From Gammaproteobacteria bacterium (GTDB taxonomy: Bacteria > Pseudomonadota > Gammaproteobacteria > Granulosicoccales > Granulosicoccaceae), in NCBI GenBank assembly GCA_019634245.1, contig JAHQVR010000258.1, positions 1 through 8,061 on the forward strand: a stretch of DNA of 8,061 nucleotides, written 5' to 3'. Made by a program: the position numbers and the translations under genes. The notes beneath the pieces were generated by a model. That model worked only from the letters and a program-made list of their open reading frames with translations, was not told the origin of the DNA and did no database searches. The first letter of the stretch is position 1. Every line of letters starts with the position of its first letter. Below, piece after piece: positions 1-5,519 of this stretch.

Positions 1-122
1 CTACGGATGGCACTACGGATGGCACTACGGATGGCACTACGGATGGCACTACGGATGGCACTACGGATGGCACTACGGATGGCACTACGGGTGGCACTAC
101 GGGTGGCACTACAGATGGCAGC
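1..122 (+). repeat. 12-bp tandem repeat, unit ctacggatggca, about 10 copies
   Basis: The unit repeats from base 1 with no base change through about base 90, then changes to two copies with ggt in place of gat, and ends with a diverged copy (acagatggcagc at 111-122). The array runs off the left edge, so the copy number seen is a minimum. In the coding frame each unit is Thr-Asp-Gly-Thr. A length of 12 bp means that gain or loss of a unit keeps the reading frame. Frame 1 reads as repeated MALR and is also free of stops, which creates a false ORF at 7-195. Confidence 0.95.
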
Positions 123-860
123 ACCGCCATCAGTGGCTCAATACGTTTTCTTGGCATTCTTAACGTCGACGAAGACGTTGATAATAATGAAGTAAGTGCT
201 GGCGGATCCTTCGTTCGTTTCACTAGCGATATTGCAGGTAGTCTCTTCCCGCCGGCTTATGAACCGATGCTTGACGTTTGTACCGTCACTACAGTGTCTA
301 TTACAGATGTAGTTTCGGATATCCCAGATCTTGGCATAACAGTAGTGCCAGAATTGGTAAGCGCAGGTGAAGTCGTACCGCTAAGTGCTAATGGCAGCTC
401 TTACATCCAGCTGATGAGGCAAACATTGGCCGGATTTCAGGTCTACACGCCCGAACCAGAATCGGTTATGGGGCCAATGCCGACGCAATTAATTGCCAAC
501 ATTACGGGCGATGTTTTTCCTGCCTATTCCAATATCAATATGCCTGTTGTTGAATCTATGATAGTGACGTCTCCAACTTCAGGTGAGCCTGTAACTCCGT
601 CTACAAATTTTGTCTGGACTGCCGGCAGTAATCCAGATGCTTATGTATCTATTACAGCGACAACGTTTGATAACACAGGTCAAACTATCTTCGTCGAGTG
701 CGATGTCGCCGACGATGGTCAATTTGAATTCTCTGCAAACACGCAGGCTGAAATGGGCGCAAATTTTTCAAGTATAACTGCGGATTTTGATCGGGAGGCT
801 ATAGCATTGATGCAACAAGGGAACGCGTTGTTGGTTTTAACAGCTACCAGCGGCCAGTAA
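3..860 (+). CDS. Thr-Asp-Gly-Thr repeat surface/secreted protein, 5' partial
   Basis: The frame of the downstream ORF stays open to the window's left edge, so this is the last 285 residues of a longer protein; the internal ATG at 267 is not its start. Visible residues 1-40 are ten four-residue units: seven TDGT, two TGGT, one TDGS. From about residue 43 the sequence becomes beta-rich and looks like an extracellular domain. An acidic stretch at residues 56-63 (D56, D58, D60, E63) resembles a calcium loop, though weakly. A second segment from about residue 187 (SPTSGEP...FVWTAG) has the feel of an Ig or fibronectin-like sandwich. There are only two cysteines, C93 and C233. I do not recognise the family. 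A Thr/Gly/Asp linker joining an off-window signal or lipobox to a folded domain is the likeliest architecture; that is inference. The 3' end lies 10 bp from a convergent gene. Confidence 0.8.
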   Translation, partial: TDGTTDGTTDGTTDGTTDGTTDGTTDGTTGGTTGGTTDGSTAISGSIRFLGILNVDEDVDNNEVSAGGSFVRFTSDIAGSLFPPAYEPMLDVCTVTTVSITDVVSDIPDLGITVVPELVSAGEVVPLSANGSSYIQLMRQTLAGFQVYTPEPESVMGPMPTQLIANITGDVFPAYSNINMPVVESMIVTSPTSGEPVTPSTNFVWTAGSNPDAYVSITATTFDNTGQTIFVECDVADDGQFEFSANTQAEMGANFSSITADFDREAIALMQQGNALLVLTATSGQ

Positions 861-870
861 GGATTCGATC

Positions 871-1257
871 TCATGCTAGCAATACCAATGCAGCCAAGGC
901 GAACATTATAGTTGTCACTGGAGCCCAGAGCAGACGCTCAGAACGTGATGGCGTGATCCAGTTCAACAGTGTTGAGATAGCCTGAATGCCCAACGCACTC
1001 CAGCCCAACCACCGAGGCCAATTTGGCCACAATCCCGCGGCTGAAAGAATCGAGCCGGCCATCACTGCGAGCAGGATAATTGAGACGCCAGCGAAAACTC
1101 TACCCGATATGGGAAGTGATTTTGGGTGTGTACCACCTTGTGTGATTCGACCCCAGGGTGCGCCACAGATCAGGCATATCTGGAACACGATTACACCACT
1201 GCAAATCACAGCATACAGTAGCGAAGCCACAACTGAGTACTGCCAACCGAAGATCAT
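871..1257 (-). CDS. Small four-span conserved membrane protein
   Basis: The protein has 128 residues with four hydrophobic segments near 8-30, 53-74, 82-100 and 110-128. The loop after span 1 carries CGAPWGR, then a Gly-Gly and LP..GRV, and the segment before the last span is SRSERLLWAP. I recall this pattern (GAPWG...GG...LP...R; SR.ER..WAP) from small uncharacterised four-span proteins in many bacteria, but no function is known to me. It is the last gene of the minus-strand operon. Its ATG overlaps the stop of the preceding gene by one base (TAATG), and AGGAG sits 7 nt upstream (1265-1269) inside that gene, so its translation is probably coupled. Its stop lies 10 bp from the stop of the convergent repeat-protein gene, with no terminator hairpin visible between them. 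Confidence 0.85.
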   Translation of the reverse strand: MIFGWQYSVVASLLYAVICSGVIVFQICLICGAPWGRITQGGTHPKSLPISGRVFAGVSIILLAVMAGSILSAAGLWPNWPRWLGWSALGIQAISTLLNWITPSRSERLLWAPVTTIMFALAALVLLA

Positions 1258-1943
1258 TAAATCACTCCTGCATGGGCTTGATCCCTTTTTCCAGACGACT
1301 CACGCATCATATTAAAACCCAGATAAACAAACCAAATGATTAGCAACAGCCCAAAGACGGCACCTAAGTCACTCAGCGGCGATATCGTGCTCAGCGTACC
1401 CGCTATACCTGCGATGATACCTGTGACAGACAGTACCCTGGAATAAATACGGTTTCGCCACATTGTGACTGAGACAAGCAAAACCCAAAGACCGCCGATT
1501 ATTTCATTGCCGCCGCCTAATCCTTCTTTGACGGTGATGATCGTCAGCCATAGTGAATGAGCCATCTCGGGATGGACGGAAGCCAGTCCTGTCACGCGAG
1601 TAAGCCCCACATTAGCTAGCATCCCGCTACCGATTACCAAAACTACCCACACCAATCCAATAGCTGCGCTCAGCTGGCTCTGAAAATGATTGACGGGCGA
1701 GAGTTTGTGATGCAAGGCTATCCCTAGCACAGTGAGCAACACACCAAAGAGTATGTAGATCACGAAGTTCCAAATACTTAATAAGGTTTGGTGAGCACGT
1801 ACAAACTTCACGGCCTCTTCCGGATTGCTATGCAAATCGATATAGGGCATCAGTTGGGTTAACAGTAGTATGAACCCAAACACAAAAGTCGTTGCACAAC
1901 CTAGCGAGGCTAACGCCCCGTAACGTAGAATTTTATTTTCCAT
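1257..1943 (-). CDS. DUF4386-like six-span membrane protein
   Basis: The protein has 228 residues with hydrophobic segments near 8-33, 56-77, 91-112, 145-161, 168-187 and 193-211, giving about six spans. The first span is followed by a polar stretch (DLHSNPEEAVKFVRAHQ) probably exposed outside, and a Gly-rich motif, GLGGGNEIIGGLW, leads into span 4. Length and layout are like DUF4386 membrane proteins, whose function is unknown; the assignment is from general resemblance and is tentative. The start is well fixed by TAAGGAG at 1953-1959, 9 nt before the ATG. The gene starts 36 nt after the S41 lipoprotein gene and overlaps the next gene by one base, so it is an internal operon member. Confidence 0.85.
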   Translation of the reverse strand: MENKILRYGALASLGCATTFVFGFILLLTQLMPYIDLHSNPEEAVKFVRAHQTLLSIWNFVIYILFGVLLTVLGIALHHKLSPVNHFQSQLSAAIGLVWVVLVIGSGMLANVGLTRVTGLASVHPEMAHSLWLTIITVKEGLGGGNEIIGGLWVLLVSVTMWRNRIYSRVLSVTGIIAGIAGTLSTISPLSDLGAVFGLLLIIWFVYLGFNMMRESSGKRDQAHAGVI

Positions 1944-1979
1944 TTGATGAGACTCCTTACGAGACGTGTGTTTACAGTG

Positions 1980-3428
1980 CTATTGCAAAACGGGGTTGGG
2001 TAGCGCGAGTGTTTCAAATGCCGCGTTCAGGGCTGAATCTTCACCCCGATCCCTGGCTGCTTTGGACAAGATCGACACAGCAATCATTGGCGGAATGCCG
2101 ACGGCTTCATACACATTTCCGACAGCGTCCTGGTATACCTCGTTTGATAATGTAAATTCCCAGCCGTTGGGGAGTTCTTTCTCCAACAGATCAGACAGAG
2201 CGCCATTGGTCGGTTCGCCCAAGTGTGTAACCTGAGGCAGCGATCGCATCAACAACGTGAAGGCCTCGGTAGCGCTAACGCTAAAACCACTGGTAATTAG
2301 CACAACTGGATTGGCATAATTCTGCCGATTTGAAGGGCGAATCGTGTAGCTTTGACTGTTCCGTAACCCCTGATAATCACGAGCAGCTTTTGATGCCGCC
2401 ACACGCTCGGTGTCCGCAAACCGATTGGCAATAGCGATCGAAACCGCATCACGGCCTCCAGGGGAGAGCCGTAGATCGATTATTAGGGCTGAGGTATTGG
2501 CCAGATCGGTTAACGCTAAATCGAGAGCGTCCTCAAAAACTGCCACATCGGCCGTTTCAGATGCGTTTAACGTTGTGAAGAATTGGTTGATCGAGAGATA
2601 GCCGACGGAGTCACCCATTAGCCCCCATTGAACCAAGTCTGCATGGGTACCCAACAGTGTTGTAAACGGTGCACCGATGTAGTTTTTTTGAATATCGCTA
2701 CGCCATTGATTGAGCACACTAACGACATAGGTTTCTTCATCGACAATCTCAGATTGCGCTTCAAACTCTTTCACCAAATTCTCTAATAATCCCTTTGGCT
2801 TTGCAGGGTTGAAGCCATCGGTGCCATTAAACGTCAGACTCACATGGGAATCATCAATAGGGCTGACCAATCCAATCAGCGCATCTGCTAGTTCCTCCTC
2901 ACTGCTTTGATCACTTAGAGTGGGGCGCCATTGATCGTATTGAGCCATCCAGTTGACACCGCGCTCATTGAAAAACGCGTAGTAGTCGTTGAAGGTATGC
3001 CAGAAGTGGTCAAACTGCTCGGTGATTGACTCACCAACAGGGTTCTCACACACAACTGGCAGCGAATCGATACGATTGAAAACGGCGGGAATTCCAAGCT
3101 TGCTTCCTGACAATTGTAACTGGCTACTATCAATCTGAACGATCGGGAAATCTTGGATAAATTCTGTAACCAATCCAGAATCCCTTCGATAACAGGTTGC
3201 GCGCGTAGCCTCGTACACGGTCAGTCTTTCGCCATTGATGTTGAGCAGTAATCCGTAACCGGATCGATCCCAACTTCCTTGAATGTCTTGAGATGTGCTT
3301 GAGGGTAGTGAGGCGGTGTTGTCATTGCTACAGGCAACGAGAAGTGATGAAATCAACAAAACTGCGACGGTGGCTTTTATCGGATTGAGTTTTGCATGCT
3401 TCTTTCTATTCGGGTTTGAATTTTTCAT
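1980..3428 (-). CDS. S41-family peptidase lipoprotein (tricorn/IRBP-like)
   Basis: The protein has 482 residues. A basic N-terminus (KNSNPNRKKHAK) and hydrophobic stretch 17-31 end in lipobox LVAC with C33, so it is probably a lipoprotein anchored facing the periplasm; Ser at +2 favours outer-membrane sorting. Residues 45-130 form a variable domain, followed by a helical cap (135-190) and the S41 protease core (about 270-450). Core motifs: IIDLR (316-320) with SPGG, GFSVSATEAF with predicted nucleophile S385, and GEPTNGALSD. The CtpA-type base lysine, 25 residues after the Ser, is Ala410. Instead DDSH (192-195) and E441 match the spacing of the tricorn Ser-His...Ser...Glu active site. No PDZ domain is obvious. 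AAGGAG lies 9 nt before the ATG. It probably hydrolyses peptides at the envelope; the substrate is unknown. Confidence 0.9.
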   Translation of the reverse strand: MKNSNPNRKKHAKLNPIKATVAVLLISSLLVACSNDNTASLPSSTSQDIQGSWDRSGYGLLLNINGERLTVYEATRATCYRRDSGLVTEFIQDFPIVQIDSSQLQLSGSKLGIPAVFNRIDSLPVVCENPVGESITEQFDHFWHTFNDYYAFFNERGVNWMAQYDQWRPTLSDQSSEEELADALIGLVSPIDDSHVSLTFNGTDGFNPAKPKGLLENLVKEFEAQSEIVDEETYVVSVLNQWRSDIQKNYIGAPFTTLLGTHADLVQWGLMGDSVGYLSINQFFTTLNASETADVAVFEDALDLALTDLANTSALIIDLRLSPGGRDAVSIAIANRFADTERVAASKAARDYQGLRNSQSYTIRPSNRQNYANPVVLITSGFSVSATEAFTLLMRSLPQVTHLGEPTNGALSDLLEKELPNGWEFTLSNEVYQDAVGNVYEAVGIPPMIAVSILSKAARDRGEDSALNAAFETLALPNPVLQ

Positions 3429-3464
3429 GGTAACTATCTCCTTTTGGTTTTATTCAATGGTTAA

Positions 3465-4031
3465 TTATTTGGATAGAAACTCAGCATTCACGGCAGGGCT
3501 CATCGCTGAGTCGGTGGCAAAAGCTATAATTCCAATTCCAAGCGCAATTACAAAAGTCAGTGCAAGTACGCTTACGCCTTTGTGCGGATGTGGTGGTGTT
3601 TTAGTAACGATTACCCTCGCACTTTTCTGCACACCCTCTCGTTGATCGAAACGGGTAGAGGTAGTACTCAGGAACATCAATAGAACCGCCGTGCATAAAC
3701 CGAGTACCTCGACCACAGACAAGGCTTGCGACATGGGTGTTGGCGAGCGAGGGAAGAGCTGAGCTAAATCAATCGCATAAACAGTGAAGTACGAAATTGC
3801 AGTGAAAAAGACGGCTGTTCGGCTCCAGGGGTGTTGTTTGATCACGAAGTATGTCAACGCAAACGTACCCAAATTAAGCGCCGTAAGAAAAATGTTGAAT
3901 CCGGCCAAAATTCCAGTATGAATGTGAGAAAAATCCCGGTTTTCGATAGGTCCCCCCGGAATGAGAGACGCCAGAAGAATCGCAGAGAGTAGAAGTAGTG
4001 TTGTTACCTGATAGTGCTGTTTGACTTTCAT
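3465..4031 (-). CDS. Conserved five-span membrane protein
   Basis: The protein has 188 residues from ATG 4031. This start is chosen because CGGAG (4039-4043) lies 7 nt upstream; the longer open frame begins at a TTG at 4112 with no ribosome site and adds a 27-residue non-hydrophobic extension. Spans are near 8-25, 40-64, 72-91, 103-122 and 152-172. The loop after span 1 reads IPGGPIENRDFSH and the loop after span 3 reads AQLFPRSPTPM; these look conserved but I cannot attach a family name. A basic, Pro/His-containing loop (127-151) is probably cytoplasmic. It is the first gene of the operon and lies 36 nt before the S41 lipoprotein gene, so it may share its envelope role. The function is unknown. 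Confidence 0.8.
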   Translation of the reverse strand: MKVKQHYQVTTLLLLSAILLASLIPGGPIENRDFSHIHTGILAGFNIFLTALNLGTFALTYFVIKQHPWSRTAVFFTAISYFTVYAIDLAQLFPRSPTPMSQALSVVEVLGLCTAVLLMFLSTTSTRFDQREGVQKSARVIVTKTPPHPHKGVSVLALTFVIALGIGIIAFATDSAMSPAVNAEFLSK

Positions 4032-4038
4032 CGTATTT

Positions 4039-4043
4039 CTCCG
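4039..4043 (-). promoter_or_regulatory. Ribosome binding site deciding the ATG 4031 start
   Basis: The minus strand reads CGGAG, then a 7-nt spacer, then ATG. No such site precedes the upstream TTG at 4112, so the shorter protein is preferred. Confidence 0.7.
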
Positions 4044-4075
4044 TTGTTGTAGAGTTGTTTGAAACTTTTTTACGA

Positions 4076-4093
4076 CGCAAAGCCCCCTTTGCG
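4076..4093 (-). promoter_or_regulatory. Hairpin in the leader of the S41 operon
   Basis: CGCAAAG at 4076-4082 and CTTTGCG at 4087-4093 are perfect 7-bp complements around a 4-nt loop (GGGG on the transcribed strand). It lies 45-62 nt before the operon's first ATG and has no U-tract on either strand, so it is not a standard terminator. It could be a leader structure or a protein site. The structure is seen; the role is inferred. Confidence 0.45.
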
Positions 4094-4167
4094 CCCTGTA
4101 AAGCGCTGCCAATGAATCTTTATTGAGTTGATACTCGCAACAATTGAGGGATGGCTTTAGTTACCGC

Positions 4168-4180
4168 ACAAACCGTTTGT
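4168..4180. promoter_or_regulatory. Perfect dyad ACAAAC-C-GTTTGT
   Basis: Two perfect 6-bp arms flank a single centre base, 137-149 nt before the first ATG of the S41 operon and 38 nt past the stop of the GlxA-type regulator gene. CCGCA (4164-4168) and TGCGG (4184-4188) flank it as a further, offset pair. The one-base centre favours a protein-binding site over an RNA hairpin. No binding protein can be named. Confidence 0.4.
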
Positions 4181-4190
4181 TATTGCGGGT

Positions 4191-4205
4191 GTTCCGAGTC
4201 GGAAC
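4191..4205. promoter_or_regulatory. Perfect dyad GTTCCGA-G-TCGGAAC
   Basis: Two perfect 7-bp arms flank one centre base, 13 nt beyond the stop of the regulator gene. Its centre is 24 bp from that of the neighbouring 4168-4180 dyad, slightly over two helical turns. As RNA it would be a 6-bp stem with a 3-nt loop, but no U-run follows on the minus strand, so a standard terminator is unlikely. An operator for the downstream operon is the more natural reading; this is inference. Confidence 0.4.
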
Positions 4206-4218
4206 TAAAAGGCGGTGT

Positions 4219-5253
4219 TCAAGGCTCAGCTTCACTGATAAATGAACGTGATTGAAATCGGTCTCGATAGTCAGTGGCCGAAATACCGAGGTGGCGCTGA
4301 AAGGCCCGTCGCATTCGTTCTGGATTTACAAAACCCACATTCAATGCAACCACTTCAATTAAGTCATCAGTCTGCTCTAGCTGAGTTCTTGCTGATTGCA
4401 GCCTGGCTATCTCCACATACTGAGCAGGCGTCATATGAGTTGCTTCCTTGAACTTGCGGGCAAACGACCGCTCTGACATACAGGCTCTCGCGGCAAGCGT
4501 AGTGACGGTAAGATTGTCACCAACATTATTGAGTATAAAATCCAATGTATCGGTTAACGGCCCGCTATCGTGCTGTTGGGCAATCAACTGTGCACTGAAT
4601 TGAGCCTGCCCGCCTGGCCGCATCATGTACATAACGTTGTAGCGTGCGATCTGCAGCGCTATTTCATGCCCCCAATCCTGTTCAATCAAAGCCAAGGACA
4701 AATCCATGCCTGCGGTCACACCGGCCGAGGTCCAGATGTGTTCGTCACGTACGAACAAAGCATCTGGCTCTACCTTTATGCTTGGGTAACTTTTTGCAAG
4801 CAGCGGGCACCAGAACCAATGTGTGGTGGCTCGTCGGTTGTCCAATAAACCTGCTTCAGCCAGTATCATCGCACCCGTACAGATAGACACAACTCGATTT
4901 GCGCGTTCCGAAGCCCAACGAACATAGTTAAGCAAAGATTTGTTTTTTAACGCATCACTAGTGCCGTGGCCGCCCGCAACGAACAAAGTATCAATGGGTT
5001 CGCGACTACGCCTTGCGGCTTCGAAGCTCTTGTCCGCTTGTAAGGTCAATCCGCATGTCGTTGAAACTGGGCCAGCTTTTTCTGCAACGACAGTAATGTT
5101 GTAAGGCTTTATATCTTCCTTGATAAATAGGTGGGTTCCCGTAAGAATTTCGATTGGGCCAGCAACATCCAAAATATGAGCGTCAGGATAAATCACCATT
5201 ACCACCCGCCGTGACTGGGGAACGACTGTCTGAATTGAGTGCTTTTTGTTCAT
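4219..5253 (-). CDS. GlxA-family AraC-type transcriptional regulator with DJ-1/PfpI domain
   Basis: The protein has 344 residues, slightly longer than most of its family. The N-terminal class I amidotransferase-like (DJ-1/PfpI) domain covers about 16-200: strand VVMVIYPD, DVAGPIEIL (29-37), VAGGHGT (92-98), and the nucleophile elbow VSICTGA with C125, followed by TTHW. A linker, RYNVMYMMRPGGQAQFS, typical of GlxA regulators, leads to an AraC/XylS double helix-turn-helix domain (about 235-335) with the usual GFVNPERMRRAFQRHLGISATDYR ending split between its second helix pair and tail. It should bind DNA in the cytoplasm; the ligand, if any, is unknown. GAGGT lies about 11 nt before the ATG, a somewhat wide spacing. 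It is divergent from the serine hydrolase and upstream of the S41 operon, either of which could be its target. Confidence 0.93.
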   Translation of the reverse strand: MNKKHSIQTVVPQSRRVVMVIYPDAHILDVAGPIEILTGTHLFIKEDIKPYNITVVAEKAGPVSTTCGLTLQADKSFEAARRSREPIDTLFVAGGHGTSDALKNKSLLNYVRWASERANRVVSICTGAMILAEAGLLDNRRATTHWFWCPLLAKSYPSIKVEPDALFVRDEHIWTSAGVTAGMDLSLALIEQDWGHEIALQIARYNVMYMMRPGGQAQFSAQLIAQQHDSGPLTDTLDFILNNVGDNLTVTTLAARACMSERSFARKFKEATHMTPAQYVEIARLQSARTQLEQTDDLIEVVALNVGFVNPERMRRAFQRHLGISATDYRDRFQSRSFISEAEP

Positions 5254-5442
5254 GTCAGTAATGTACCTCTACCAAGATAAAACAGTTAGGACTAATACCC
5301 CTCAAATTCTGCCAATTCAGTTTCGGTGCCGAGTATGACCAGTCTGTTTGTACAATAATGTATGTAACCAGGGTGTTGTCCGGTCATTATCTTTTTTTGT
5401 TTTGGTGCTGAGCCGATGTGTCTAGCTTGGTGATAGCAAATT

Positions 5443-5471
5443 TTCGCATTGTTGGCAGCAGTGCGTATTAT
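5443..5471 (+). promoter_or_regulatory. Candidate sigma70 promoter of the serine hydrolase gene
   Basis: TTCGCA (5443-5448), a 17-bp spacer and TATTAT (5466-5471) match the -35 and -10 consensus at 4 and 5 of 6 bases. A start near 5478 would leave a leader of about 40 nt. AT-rich sequence around it makes chance matches easy. Confidence 0.3.
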
Positions 5472-5509
5472 CAAGAATACATAATTTAATTTATACCAAT
5501 AATTCTATT

Positions 5510-5513
5510 GGAG
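5510..5513 (+). promoter_or_regulatory. Ribosome binding site deciding the ATG 5520 start
   Basis: GGAG lies 6 nt before ATG 5520. The alternative TTG at 5508 overlaps this same site and has no ribosome site of its own, so the ATG is the start. Confidence 0.75.
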
Positions 5514-5519
5514 ATTTTT

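Larger units (their letters stand above)
5254..5519. promoter_or_regulatory. Divergent promoter region between regulator and serine hydrolase
   Basis: These 266 bp hold no convincing gene; the 60-codon minus frame at 5292-5474 lacks a ribosome site. The part near the plus-strand gene is AT-rich (5465-5507). An 8-bp palindrome, TTGTACAA, is at 5348-5355, and a T7 run at 5392-5398. It must hold promoters for both flanking genes and is the natural place for the regulator to bind, though no repeated AraC-type half-sites stand out. Confidence 0.5.

Noticed and set aside
7..195. Plus-strand ORF beginning with MALR repeats
   Set aside because: It is frame 1 of the 12-bp repeat. The frame 3 reading is open from the window edge to 860 and continues into a plausible protein.
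267..860. 197-residue gene starting at ATG 267
   Set aside because: The same frame is open to the left edge through the repeat, and no ribosome site precedes 267. The ATG is internal.
986..1343. Plus-strand ORFs opposite the two small membrane protein genes
   Set aside because: They are antisense to well-supported membrane proteins, with low-complexity translations and no ribosome site.
1892..2235. Two plus-strand ORFs over the start of the DUF4386-like gene and end of the S41 gene
   Set aside because: They are antisense to two good genes and their shared spacer with ribosome site; no family resemblance.
3295..3645. 116-residue plus-strand ORF with hydrophobic stretches
   Set aside because: It lies antisense across the S41 signal peptide and the end of the five-span protein; its hydrophobicity comes from the reverse reading of those.
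4032..4112. N-terminal extension of the five-span protein from TTG 4112
   Set aside because: No ribosome site precedes the TTG, the extension is not hydrophobic and it would translate the leader hairpin. ATG 4031 has CGGAG at 7 nt.
4191..4205. Dyad as intrinsic terminator of the regulator gene
   Set aside because: The stem is short and the minus-strand sequence after it (ACCCGCAATA) has no T-run.
5277..5305. TTGAGG - 17 bp - TTTTAT as promoter of the regulator gene
   Set aside because: The predicted transcript start would fall on the Shine-Dalgarno site at 5265-5270, leaving no usable leader.
5292..5474. 60-residue minus-strand ORF in the divergent gap
   Set aside because: No ribosome site, no recognisable motif, and it fills the region needed for two promoters.
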